Shown here piece by piece: positions 45,177 to 53,422 of a stretch of DNA of 64,000 nucleotides (position 1 is its first letter; the number at the start of each line of letters is the position of its first letter). A model generated the notes under the pieces. That model saw nothing but the letters and a program-made list of their open reading frames with translations. It was not told where the DNA came from and did no database searches. This DNA is from Acetobacter syzygii (GTDB lineage: Bacteria; Pseudomonadota; Alphaproteobacteria; Acetobacterales; Acetobacteraceae), in contig NZ_BAMZ01000009.1 of the NCBI RefSeq assembly GCF_000964225.1, forward strand, positions 62,001-126,000, written 5' to 3'. Position numbers and translations under genes: made by a program.

Positions 45177-46229
45177 ATGATAACACGAGCACTGCCCCTA
45201 TCGTCCGTCCTGCGTTCTTTTGCACGGCGCGCTTGCCTGCTGGCTGGTCTGCCTGCTGGCATTCTGCTCTTCCACGGGGGTGCGCACGCACAGGCCATAG
45301 ACCTCTCCCACGGGGGGCAGATTACCGTAACAGCGCTTGGTGGGTTTGACTGGGACCAGAACCAGAAAAAGGTCACGGCCTATGATCAGGCCAAAGCCGT
45401 ACGGAACAATGTTACGGTCACGGCCGATAAGCTGATTGCCTATTACCGCAAAAAAACGCCCGTAGATGCTCCGGCAGCACCAGCGGGTGCGGCGGCGACC
45501 ACTCCGGGCAAGGACAATGCACCAACGGCCCCGGCCACACCACCGCCCGCACCGCCCCCCCCTGCCCCGGCCAAGACCGGGGATGATCAGGATTCCGGTG
45601 CGAATGAAATTTACCGGCTGGAAGCCATAGGTCACGTCCACATCTTTACCGAGACCGATCAGGCCTGGGGTGACAAGGCCGTGTATGACATGGACAAGGC
45701 TGTACTGGTCATGACCGGCAAGGCCCTGAAGCTGACAACACCGCAAGACGTGCTGACCGCACGCGATTCGATGGAATATTACTCGCAGGACCGCATTTCC
45801 ATCGGGCGGGGTGATGCAACGGTTACAACCAATGACCACAGGCAGATTCGTGCTGATGTGCTGGTTGGCTACAGCGCCCCCAGCGAGCCACCGCCAGCCG
45901 GAACCGACCCACAGGCAAAACCCGCCAACACATCGGGCGATCCCCTGAGTTCCGGCTCCGGCAAGCTGGAAAAAGTCAATGCGTTTGGCCATGTATGGGT
46001 CCGTACCCAGACAGAAATTGTTACGGGCGAACGGGGCGTATATGTACCGGACACGGGCATTGCGCGGATTATTGGCAATGTGCATATCACCCGCGGGCCA
46101 AACCAGATTCAGGGGGCTGCGGCCATTATCAACATGCACACAGGTATTGCCACCATGACGGAACGCCCCGGCAGCCGCGTAAGCGGGCTGGTCGTACCCA
46201 ACAATGGCGATACATCGGACAGGAAATAA
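45177..46229 (+). CDS. lptA: LPS export bridge protein LptA, enlarged
   Basis: The 350-residue protein has a signal peptide (about 1-39, ending AHAQA) and the OstA/LptA jellyroll that forms the periplasmic LPS bridge. The core is recognisable from GGFDWDQNQKKVTAYDQAKAV and later RIIGNVHITRG. It is nearly twice the E. coli length because of two Pro/Ala-rich inserts, about residues 93-142 and 233-262, which split the jellyroll. It starts three bases after the lptC stop. Confidence 0.93.
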   Translation: MITRALPLSSVLRSFARRACLLAGLPAGILLFHGGAHAQAIDLSHGGQITVTALGGFDWDQNQKKVTAYDQAKAVRNNVTVTADKLIAYYRKKTPVDAPAAPAGAAATTPGKDNAPTAPATPPPAPPPPAPAKTGDDQDSGANEIYRLEAIGHVHIFTETDQAWGDKAVYDMDKAVLVMTGKALKLTTPQDVLTARDSMEYYSQDRISIGRGDATVTTNDHRQIRADVLVGYSAPSEPPPAGTDPQAKPANTSGDPLSSGSGKLEKVNAFGHVWVRTQTEIVTGERGVYVPDTGIARIIGNVHITRGPNQIQGAAAIINMHTGIATMTERPGSRVSGLVVPNNGDTSDRK

Positions 46230-46231
46230 CA

Positions 46232-47053
46232 ATGAACCGGGAAGTCAGCTGGACGTCCGAAGAAACCGTGCGGGAAGAAGTGATTGGTCTGGAGCCAGAG
46301 CCCATGGACCTGAACGCTCCTCACCAACCGGGGCATGGTCTGGTCGCGCATAACATTGGTAAAAGTTATAAAAAGCGCGAAGTGGTTAAAAATGTCTCGA
46401 TTGAAGTGCATCGGGGCGAGGCCGTGGGCCTGCTTGGCCCTAACGGCGCGGGCAAAACCACCAGTTTTTATATGATTGTAGGGCTGGTCCAGCCCGATAC
46501 AGGCACCATTACGCTTGATGGCGCCAATATTACCCAACTGCCCATGTACCGCCGTGCACGCCTTGGCATTGGCTATCTGCCACAGGAAGCCAGCATTTTC
46601 CGGGGGCTGAATGTTGAACAGAACATTATGGCAGCACTAGAGGTGGTCGAACCCGACATTGACCAGCGGCAGGTCATGCTGGATGGGCTGCTTAACGAAT
46701 TTGGCATTGCACGCCTGCGCCATTCGCCATCCCTCGCACTCTCCGGTGGGGAACGCCGACGGCTGGAAATTGCCCGCGCACTGGCCAGCCAGCCACACTA
46801 CATTCTGCTGGACGAACCACTGGCCGGGATTGACCCCATTGCCGTGGGCGAAATCCGCGATCTGGTTTCCCACCTCAAGGACCGTGGGATCGGAGTGCTC
46901 ATTACCGACCATAACGTGCGTGAGACACTGGAAGTTATTGACCGTGCCTACATTATGCACAGTGGTCAGGTTCTGATGCAGGGCGTACCAGAGGAAATTG
47001 TGGCGCATGAGGATGTGCGCCGTGTTTATCTGGGCGAAAGCTTCTCGCTCTAA
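46232..47053 (+). CDS. lptB: LPS export ABC ATPase LptB
   Basis: The 273-residue ATPase drives LPS extraction from the inner membrane with LptF and LptG. Walker A is GPNGAGKTT, the Q-loop and YLPQEASIFRGL follow, the signature is LSGGERRR, Walker B is LLDEPLAGIDP and the switch His is in ITDHNVRETL. These are strongly LptB-like. The start ATG 46232 is two bases after the lptA stop with AGGAAATAAC upstream. The first 35 residues are a non-conserved acidic extension. lptF and lptG are not in this window. Confidence 0.96.
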   Translation: MNREVSWTSEETVREEVIGLEPEPMDLNAPHQPGHGLVAHNIGKSYKKREVVKNVSIEVHRGEAVGLLGPNGAGKTTSFYMIVGLVQPDTGTITLDGANITQLPMYRRARLGIGYLPQEASIFRGLNVEQNIMAALEVVEPDIDQRQVMLDGLLNEFGIARLRHSPSLALSGGERRRLEIARALASQPHYILLDEPLAGIDPIAVGEIRDLVSHLKDRGIGVLITDHNVRETLEVIDRAYIMHSGQVLMQGVPEEIVAHEDVRRVYLGESFSL

Positions 47054-47067
47054 CGCTGCACAGATGC

Positions 47068-47117
47068 AAAACCAGAGGCCCGCAGGCAGGAAACTGTAGC
47101 GGGCTTCTGGTTTTTTT
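47068..47117 (+). terminator. Intrinsic terminator of the kdsD-lpt operon
   Basis: AAACCAGAGGCCCGC (47068-47083) pairs with GCGGGCTTCTGGTTT (47099-47113) with one mismatch, around a 15-base loop, and a run of seven T follows from 47111. It overlaps the stop region of the convergent MOSC gene. Confidence 0.8.
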
Positions 47118-47989
47118 CAGGCTGTTTGGTTCTGGTTATCCAGCAGATTGGAAGGGCCTTCCTCCAGCACCTCAACCCTGTCCCCTACGCTAATCAGCCC
47201 GCTTTTTTCCACTACCGCGTTTTGTGCAAACATAACCCCGCCACTGGTGCGCCTGAAGCTGGCCAGCGTAGCCAATGGTTCCTTCGGGTTAGGCACCTGC
47301 GCCGTGTTCTGGTCAATGGATGTAACAACACACCGGGAACACGGCGCCACAACACGCACAACCACATTCCCACCGATGCACAACCGCCGCCAGCCATCCT
47401 CCGCCCAGGCCTGATTGCTGCTGATTACAATATTGGCGCGAAAGCGGCTCATAGGTATGGCCTGCCCTGCGGGAAGGCGGTCATTCAACGCCTCCAATGA
47501 GGCGGTATTGGCAAGCAGGAGCGGATACCCATCAGCAAAGGAAACAGGATGTTCCGCCTCGCCCAGCATTCGGATGCGCGCAAGCTCCGGGCGGTGCATC
47601 CACACCAGCCGGCAAGGCCGCCCCAACACTCTGGTCAACCAGCTTGCCGCCTCTTCTCCCGCATCGCGCACCTGCACCTGATCTTTCCAGACCGTTACCG
47701 TCAACAGCAGCGCCGTCTGATCCGGGCAACGCACCGGACAAGGCTGCACACCTGCGCGGGTCAGCACAAGCCCTCCCGCTGTGGGAATCGGGGCCACCAA
47801 TGCCATATCGCGGCAGGTACGCTGGGTTAAAAACCGATTGTCCGGCGTAACCACCATCCAGCGGCGGTCCCCCTCCATCCCCCAAGGGCTGAGCATGGCA
47901 GAAGCAGGCGCAAGCCCATGCAACCCTTTGACCGGATAAATATGCAAGCTGGTAACGTGCGGCCCCTGCAACCCCATATCCACCGACAT
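47117..47989 (-). CDS. MOSC domain protein (YcbX/mARC-like)
   Basis: The 290-residue protein has the MOSC N-terminal barrel (residues about 13-110, SLHIYPVKGLHGL and EGDRRWMVV) and a MOSC domain with the molybdenum-ligand cysteine in PCSRCVVTSID. It probably holds molybdenum cofactor and reduces N-hydroxylated compounds, as YcbX does. The start ATG 47989 is chosen because an upstream gene ends at 47997; ATG 47977 is a second option. It has no ferredoxin domain, unlike E. coli YcbX. Confidence 0.88.
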   Translation of the reverse strand: MSVDMGLQGPHVTSLHIYPVKGLHGLAPASAMLSPWGMEGDRRWMVVTPDNRFLTQRTCRDMALVAPIPTAGGLVLTRAGVQPCPVRCPDQTALLLTVTVWKDQVQVRDAGEEAASWLTRVLGRPCRLVWMHRPELARIRMLGEAEHPVSFADGYPLLLANTASLEALNDRLPAGQAIPMSRFRANIVISSNQAWAEDGWRRLCIGGNVVVRVVAPCSRCVVTSIDQNTAQVPNPKEPLATLASFRRTSGGVMFAQNAVVEKSGLISVGDRVEVLEEGPSNLLDNQNQTA

Positions 47990-47996
47990 GGCTGTG

Positions 47997-48290
47997 CTAT
48001 GGCCTGTGCCGGCTATAGCCTGGCAAGCTTGGCGGGTCTGCAACCGTCACCGGTGGTGGGGGCTGCATGGCAATAGGCGGCGTAGGCGGAGCCGGTGGTT
48101 TGGGTGGTGCCAGCACCATAACCGGAATATCAATCCGCTCCATAACCGGGCGGACCTTCTGGTGGGTTATGTGCCACATAAAACCGCCATACAGCCCACC
48201 CAGAACCACAAGGCAGCCCAGTTTAATCTGCCAGCCCCAGCCGCGCGGCATTTTGGGCATATGCTTGGGGGGGGCAGAACGTAAAAGCAT
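47997..48290 (-). CDS. Short TonB-like protein: one membrane helix and proline-rich tail
   Basis: The 97-residue protein has a basic N-terminus, one membrane helix (about residues 21-41, IKLGCLVVLGGLYGGFMW) and a proline-rich periplasmic tail (PPKPPAPPTPP). This is like the N-terminal half of TonB energy transducers, but the C-terminal TonB domain is missing. It is possibly a remnant or a stand-alone envelope linker. It ends seven bases before the MOSC gene, so the two share an operon. A TTG at 48299 is an alternative start. Confidence 0.6.
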   Translation of the reverse strand: MLLRSAPPKHMPKMPRGWGWQIKLGCLVVLGGLYGGFMWHITHQKVRPVMERIDIPVMVLAPPKPPAPPTPPIAMQPPPPVTVADPPSLPGYSRHRP

Positions 48291-48613
48291 GGTTGGCAAA
48301 TATCCAGATCATAACATGTAAGGCCAGCAACTCCCTGTGTAGGCATAGGGGGCGTCTGGCGGCAAGCCTGCCATGCAGCTTTATATTTTCTCCGGATCAG
48401 GCTGCCATGCAACCACCGGGCAAAGCTCTGCATTATATCTGTAACAAAGGCATGGACACGAACACCCTGCCCATGCCCAAATACCAAACGAAGCGTTGCA
48501 GAACCCTGCCTGCAATGCAGATCAAGGCCTATCCGTTGCACCGGACAAGCACTGTGAACACATGCTTTTCGGGTGTGGTGGAACAGCCTGCCAGTCGCAA
48601 GGAACGATGTCCT

Positions 48614-49228
48614 ATGCATATTCAGGTTTCCGGTAAACAGATTGATCTTTCCGATGCCTTGAAACATCGGGTCAACACCCATCTGGGCAATCTTGCGGAA
48701 CGATATTTTGATACAGGGCTACAGGCACAGGTAACCTTTGGTAAGGCCCGCTCCTTTTTTACCTGCGACATCAACGTAAAAGCCGGTCGTGGCCTGATCC
48801 TGCGCGGGGAAGGCGAAGCAGCGGATGCCAATGCCGCTTTTGATGATGCAGCCGAACATATTGCCAAGCGTCTGCGCCGCTACCACAAGCGCGTTACCTC
48901 CCATTCACGCGCGACCACACGACAGGAACTACCGGAGCGCGTCCGCTCCTACGTGTTGCAGCCCGTGGAAGAACAGGTGCTGGAAACAGCCTCCGCCACA
49001 ACGGGCCACACGGAGGAGGAAGAGACCTTTGCAACCATTATTGCCGAACAGCCAACGGATATTCCGCTCCTGTCCGTAGGGGAGGCCGTGATGCGGCTGG
49101 ACCTTGCAGGCCAGAGCTTTCTGCTCTTCCGCAATACCGCCAGCCGACAGATCAGTCTGGTTTACCGGCGCAATGACGGCAATATTGGCTGGGTGGATAC
49201 AGCACCGCTGGAAGCCACCTCTGCCTGA
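48614..49228 (+). CDS. hpf: Ribosome hibernation-promoting factor, long form
   Basis: The 204-residue protein binds idle ribosomes and drives 100S dimer formation. The N-terminal domain (residues about 1-100) starts MHIQVSGKQIDLSDALKHRV, typical of alphaproteobacterial HPF, and the C-terminal dimerisation domain lies at about 145-200 (RLDLAGQSFLLFRN). The start at ATG 48614 has AAGGA upstream. In many Alphaproteobacteria hpf follows rpoN and precedes ptsN; neither is next to it here. Confidence 0.94.
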   Translation: MHIQVSGKQIDLSDALKHRVNTHLGNLAERYFDTGLQAQVTFGKARSFFTCDINVKAGRGLILRGEGEAADANAAFDDAAEHIAKRLRRYHKRVTSHSRATTRQELPERVRSYVLQPVEEQVLETASATTGHTEEEETFATIIAEQPTDIPLLSVGEAVMRLDLAGQSFLLFRNTASRQISLVYRRNDGNIGWVDTAPLEATSA

Positions 49229-49276
49229 ACAGCCAATCCAGCCAACCGGGGGGCATGGCATCCATCCCCCCCCAAC

Positions 49277-49308
49277 AAAAAAGGACCGGCATAACCGGTC
49301 CTTTTTTT
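49277..49308. terminator. Intrinsic terminator between hpf and the DUF1150 gene
   Basis: AAAAAAGGACCGG (49277-49289) pairs with CCGGTCCTTTTTT (49295-49307) around a five-base loop, followed by T. It can serve both convergent genes. Confidence 0.88.
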
Positions 49309-49329
49309 TAATGTATGGGCACCCTCCGT

Positions 49330-49596
49330 TTACTGGAGGGATGCTGGCACCATGTCGTTCTGCACAATGGCGCCCCACGCGGTTTCCATATCATCCACCA
49401 CGGCAAGCAAGGAGCCGTCTGCTGCGTAAATGGCACAGCCTTCCTCTCCATCTTCCATCATGGCAGGCCGGGTATAGGCAACCTTGCTCAACCCAAGGGA
49501 GCGAAACTGCATATCGGAAAGCTGCCGCACATCCGCCACCCGTTCGGCCTGCGGCAAACCAGCTGGCATATAACCACCCTGTATGCTGCTTTTCAT
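49330..49596 (-). CDS. DUF1150 family protein
   Basis: The 88-residue protein matches the alphaproteobacterial DUF1150 family: LGLSKVAYTRP near the middle, then a CAIYAADGSLLAVVDD stretch. The function is unknown. The family is often found directly behind hsp20 genes, as here (21 bases after the hsp20 stop), which supports the call and suggests a shared stress role. It is co-transcribed with hsp20. Confidence 0.9.
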   Translation of the reverse strand: MKSSIQGGYMPAGLPQAERVADVRQLSDMQFRSLGLSKVAYTRPAMMEDGEEGCAIYAADGSLLAVVDDMETAWGAIVQNDMVPASLQ

Positions 49597-49617
49597 TGCG
49601 TCTTCCTTTCCGGTTTT

Positions 49618-50118
49618 TTATCGACCGTCTACATCCATGACTGGATGCAGCATACGCGGTGCAGGCCGTGGTTTAACCCCCGTACCGGAGGCCCCCTGCG
49701 CCTTTTGTCCACCTTGCATAATCTCGATCTGCTTGATCCTGACCTCTGGCTGTGGGCGAAAAAGGTCTATGTGCAACAGACCATTATCCAGCCACGCACC
49801 ACCAATTTCTATGCCCTCGGCCAGCACAAACGCTTTCTGGAACTGGCGGGAGGCAATGCCCCGGTGCAGGTACACACGTTCCTCCCCTTCCTCCGCCTGA
49901 CGACCACGAATGACAAGCTGGTTGTCTTCCTGCGTGATCTGGAGGTCCTCCATACGAAAACCGGCAACGGCAAGGGTAATGCGCAGGCCATTAGGGGCAA
50001 TCTGCTCAATGTTGTAAGGTGGGTATCCATCACCCGAACCCTTGCTGGCACGTTCCAACATCTGTTCCAGATGATCAAAACCCAAAAACATGGGCGAGCC
50101 AAAAAGCCTGCCTGACAT
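49618..50118 (-). CDS. Small heat-shock protein (Hsp20 family)
   Basis: The 166-residue chaperone has an alpha-crystallin domain at about residues 40-135 (FRMEDLQITQEDNQLVIRG, then GIASRQFQKAFVLAEG and NGLLHIDL). It holds denatured proteins in large oligomers. A strong GGAGGAGG ribosome-binding site precedes the ATG. The gene is divergent from def across a 248-base gap that holds a heat-shock-like promoter. Confidence 0.94.
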   Translation of the reverse strand: MSGRLFGSPMFLGFDHLEQMLERASKGSGDGYPPYNIEQIAPNGLRITLAVAGFRMEDLQITQEDNQLVIRGRQAEEGEERVYLHRGIASRQFQKAFVLAEGIEIGGAWLDNGLLHIDLFRPQPEVRIKQIEIMQGGQKAQGASGTGVKPRPAPRMLHPVMDVDGR

Positions 50119-50187
50119 TGTACAAGCCTCCTCCCTTCTGAGCGAGACGTATCAACCGAACCCGCCACGGCATCCGGTCTCTTCACG

Positions 50188-50215
50188 ATATGGGATAGAA
50201 GCAGGCGCACGCAAC
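50188..50215 (-). promoter_or_regulatory. Candidate heat-shock sigma factor promoter of hsp20
   Basis: On the minus strand a CCCATAT element (50188-50194) matches the -10 of RpoH promoters, with GTTGCG (50210-50215) 15 bases upstream as a weak -35. It lies about 70 bases before the hsp20 start. The match at -35 is partial. Confidence 0.4.
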
Positions 50216-50366
50216 CCTGTGTCCCGCTTCTATCTGGTCAGATACACCCGCACTGTGGTTTGTGCGCCATGTTGTGGCGGCAAAGTGACAGATTTTTTGC
50301 CCCCCAAAAACTTTTAATGCGGTTTTCTTCTAGCATCCGCCACAACGGGACGCTAAATCGGGCTGT

Positions 50367-50927
50367 ATGACAAACGCAGCCCTGACAGACGCCGCATTTT
50401 CCGCTGCCTCGGACAATGCCGCCCCTCTTACCATCCTGACGCCACCGCACCCGGTGCTGCGCCAGAAAGCAAGACTGGTCAAACCTGAAGACGTGGCAGA
50501 AATCCAGCGGATTCTACCCGGCATGTTTGCCGCCATGTATCAGGCTCCCGGCATTGGGCTGGCAGCCCCACAGGTTGGCCTGAGTCTGCGTTTTGTCCTG
50601 ATCGATCTGGGGGAAAAGGAATCACGCGACCCCATGGTGCTGATCAACCCCGAAATTCTGGCTGAAACGGAAGAGATGGCTGCGCGGGAAGAAGGCTGTC
50701 TGTCCCTTCCCCAACAGTACGCCGAAGTTGTTCGCCCCGAAAAAGTGCGTGTTCGCTGGCAGAACCTGCGCGGTGAGCAGCAGGAGCGTGACGTAAGCGG
50801 TCTGCTGGCAACCTGCGTGCAGCATGAGCTTGACCATCTGGATGGTGTTCTGTTTGTGGACCATCTGTCCGCCCTGCGCCGCAACATGATCCTGCGTCGC
50901 CTGGCCAAGGATCTGAAACGCAACTAA
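50367..50927 (+). CDS. def: Peptide deformylase
   Basis: The 186-residue metalloenzyme removes the formyl group from nascent proteins. All three motifs are present: GIGLAAPQ, EGCLSLP with the metal-ligand Cys, and QHELDHLDG with the two metal-ligand His and the catalytic Glu. The start ATG 50367 gives a slightly long N-terminus of about 20 residues. fmt follows directly, and truA after it, a known operon. Confidence 0.97.
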   Translation: MTNAALTDAAFSAASDNAAPLTILTPPHPVLRQKARLVKPEDVAEIQRILPGMFAAMYQAPGIGLAAPQVGLSLRFVLIDLGEKESRDPMVLINPEILAETEEMAAREEGCLSLPQQYAEVVRPEKVRVRWQNLRGEQQERDVSGLLATCVQHELDHLDGVLFVDHLSALRRNMILRRLAKDLKRN

Positions 50928-50945
50928 GTGAAAAATAACCGCCCG

Positions 50946-51938
50946 ATGCGTCTTGTTTTTATGGGTACGCCAGATTTTGCCGTTCCCGCCCTAAAGGCCC
51001 TCCACGCCGCCGGGCATGACATTGCTGCCGTTTACTCCCAGCCGCCTCGCCCCGCCGGACGGGGCAAGGCATTGCGTGCATCTCCTGTGCAGCAGGCCGC
51101 ACAAGAACTGGGCCTGCCTGTGCGTCATCCATTATCCCTGCGCAATAACCCGGATGAATGGGCAGCTTTTGCCGCACTTAAAGCCGATGCCGCCATTGTT
51201 GCCGCATATGGGCTGATCCTCCCCCAGATTATGCTGGATGCCCCCAGACTGGGCTGCCTGAACATCCATGCCAGCCTGCTCCCGCGCTGGCGGGGCGCTT
51301 CCCCCATACAAAGTGCCATTCTGGCAGGGGATACGGAAAGTGGCGTAACCATCATGCAGATGGAAGCCGGGCTGGACACAGGCCCCATGCTCCTGCGCGA
51401 GGCCGTTTCCATTACGGAGCAGACAACCGCAACAACCCTGCATGATGCCCTGAGCGCTCTGGGGGGCAGCATGGTCCTGCGTGTATTGCAGGACTTCCCG
51501 GCCACACACCCAACCCCGGCAGAAACACGGGACCGCCTTGCTGCCCATCGTCCGGCGCGCCAGATACAGCCGGAACAGGGCGTGACTTACGCCTCCCGCC
51601 TCATGCGGGAAGATGGTCGTATTGACTGGACACAGAGCGCTACAGCCATAGACCGCCAGATCCGTGCCCTAACCCCTTGGCCCGGCACCTTTACTACTCT
51701 GGCAGACGGTACTGTCATCAAGGTTGGTGGTGGTGTTCCTGCATCAGCCTCCCATACTGCACCGGCAGGCACAATTATTGACGATCATCTTACCGTTGCC
51801 TGTGGGAGCGGGTTCCTGCGGCTCACCCGCCTGCAGCGCCCCGGACGCGGCATGATGGATGCCGACGCCTTTTTGCGTGGGCAACCCCTGCGCGCGGGAA
51901 CCTGCCTGGGCACCAGCACCCCCAGCAACACTCCATGA
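50946..51938 (+). CDS. fmt: Methionyl-tRNA formyltransferase
   Basis: The 330-residue enzyme formylates initiator Met-tRNA using 10-formyl-tetrahydrofolate. The N-terminal formyltransferase domain has GTPDFAVPAL, and NIHASLLPRWRG carries the catalytic His. The C-terminal tRNA-binding domain ends the protein. A GTG at 50928, the first base after the def stop, is in frame and would add six residues; ATG 50946 gives the usual MRLVFMGT start. The stop overlaps truA as ATGA. Confidence 0.95.
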   Translation: MRLVFMGTPDFAVPALKALHAAGHDIAAVYSQPPRPAGRGKALRASPVQQAAQELGLPVRHPLSLRNNPDEWAAFAALKADAAIVAAYGLILPQIMLDAPRLGCLNIHASLLPRWRGASPIQSAILAGDTESGVTIMQMEAGLDTGPMLLREAVSITEQTTATTLHDALSALGGSMVLRVLQDFPATHPTPAETRDRLAAHRPARQIQPEQGVTYASRLMREDGRIDWTQSATAIDRQIRALTPWPGTFTTLADGTVIKVGGGVPASASHTAPAGTIIDDHLTVACGSGFLRLTRLQRPGRGMMDADAFLRGQPLRAGTCLGTSTPSNTP

Positions 51939-52714
51939 CCGAACCCGCCATCCAGCGTTGGGCTGTACAACTGGAATATGATGGTCGCGGTCTTGTTGGC
52001 TGGCAGCGCCAAAAATCCGGTCTGTCCGTACAGGCTCTGCTGGAAGACGCGGCTTTTCGTCTTGCTGGTGGCAGACCCGTGCCCAGCATTACCGCTGGAC
52101 GCACTGATTCGGGGGTCCATGCGCTGGCACAGGTGGCGCATCTGGATTTTCCTGCAGATGCCCATTTTTCCAGCTATTCCGTGCGGGAAGGGCTAAGCTA
52201 CCACCTTAAACCCCATGCAGTGGTTGTGCTTGATGCGGCACCAGTCAGCTTAGACTGGAGTGCCCGTTTTTCGGCCACATGGCGCTCTTACCGCTACCGG
52301 ATACTCAACCGGCGCACACGACCTGCACTGGCCGAAGGCCATGTATGGCATGTTAAATCCCCGCTGGATGAACATATTATGCAGCAGGCTGCCAACCTCT
52401 TGCTCGGCCAGCATGACTTTACATCCTTCCGCGCTGTTGCCTGCCAGGCCAACAGCCCCATTCGCACGCTTGACCGGTTGGACATCACGCGTGAGGGGGA
52501 TGAGGTTGTGGTATTTGCCAAGGCTCGGTCATTTTTGCACCATCAGGTGCGCAATATGGTCGGCACGCTCAAAAAAGTAGGAACTGGCGCATGGGAGCCA
52601 GACCGCGTTGCCACCGCCCTTGCAGCACGGGACCGCAGTGCAGCAGGTCCTACAGCCCCGCCTGATGGATTATACCTGACAGGTGTGGGATATGATCCAG
52701 ACCCTTTTGCCTAA
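51935..52714 (+). CDS. truA: tRNA pseudouridine synthase A
   Basis: The 259-residue enzyme makes pseudouridine at positions 38-40 of tRNAs. The catalytic Asp is in AGRTDSGVHA near residue 56, and the late FLHHQVRNMVGTL segment is typical of TruA. The start overlaps the fmt stop. It ends the def-fmt-truA operon and converges on the dapE-side gene. Confidence 0.96.
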   Translation: MTEPAIQRWAVQLEYDGRGLVGWQRQKSGLSVQALLEDAAFRLAGGRPVPSITAGRTDSGVHALAQVAHLDFPADAHFSSYSVREGLSYHLKPHAVVVLDAAPVSLDWSARFSATWRSYRYRILNRRTRPALAEGHVWHVKSPLDEHIMQQAANLLLGQHDFTSFRAVACQANSPIRTLDRLDITREGDEVVVFAKARSFLHHQVRNMVGTLKKVGTGAWEPDRVATALAARDRSAAGPTAPPDGLYLTGVGYDPDPFA

Positions 52715-52798
52715 CGGCTGGATCACGCTCCTATAAATGACCCAACCCCTTACTCCTCTTCCAAAGAAGGAGAGCAATGGATTGGTGCGGGAAGCGGC

Positions 52799-53422
52799 TC
52801 AGCTCCCCTTCATGGTCACCATAGGCTGTAGCAGGTCGTTCAACACCATGTAATGCGGCGGCAAAAGAGCGGCCGAAGCATACAGGGCAATCGACGCGAC
52901 CAGAATAGACAGGTAGAGCAGCGCTGCACGGCCACCGGAAATGCCTAACCCTACCTTGGCAACAAACCATTGCAGCCACAGTTCGTATGCTGCCGCACAA
53001 AATGCCAGAGCACCAATAAAAGCGGGCTGGCGGGCGACATCAGGCGTAATCACTGCGGCAATGACCGCACAGGCCAGAGAAATTAACACAACAACCCAGC
53101 CGCACCACGTTGCAGCCGTAATATAGCGCAGCCAGAGCGCACCACGCCCCCAGCGATGAGCATAAAAATGCGAGACCACAGCAGGCAGCAGCAGCACACA
53201 AAAAGACAGAAGCAGCTTGGTGGCCGACATGAGTTTGTCTGGCAGCAGGAATATCTGAATCCCGCCCACCAGTATGCAGGCCATTTGCGGCGCAAGTGCT
53301 GCGCCAAAAGCATCTGGCGTGCCCTCAAAAAAAGCCAGCCCTTCCCGCTTGCCACCCGCCAGCAGCATCATACCCTGCAAAATGCGGCGAGCCGCGCCCA
53401 ACTTGCCTGTATCTGGAATCAC
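52799..53422 (-). CDS. Membrane protein of unknown function (Yip1-like layout)
   Basis: The 207-residue protein has about five membrane segments from residue 45 onward and a cytoplasmic N-terminal part (residues 1-40, with ILQGMMLLAGGKREGLAFF). The layout resembles Yip1-domain membrane proteins of alphaproteobacteria, but I cannot confirm this by motif. The start overlaps the dapE stop by four bases, so it is the last gene of the dap operon. Confidence 0.72.
   Translation of the reverse strand: MIPDTGKLGAARRILQGMMLLAGGKREGLAFFEGTPDAFGAALAPQMACILVGGIQIFLLPDKLMSATKLLLSFCVLLLPAVVSHFYAHRWGRGALWLRYITAATWCGWVVVLISLACAVIAAVITPDVARQPAFIGALAFCAAAYELWLQWFVAKVGLGISGGRAALLYLSILVASIALYASAALLPPHYMVLNDLLQPMVTMKGS

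Noticed and set aside
45198-46232. A 344-codon minus-strand frame opposite lptA
   Set aside because: It mirrors the lptA codon pattern and has the Gly/Arg/Cys-rich make-up of an antisense shadow.
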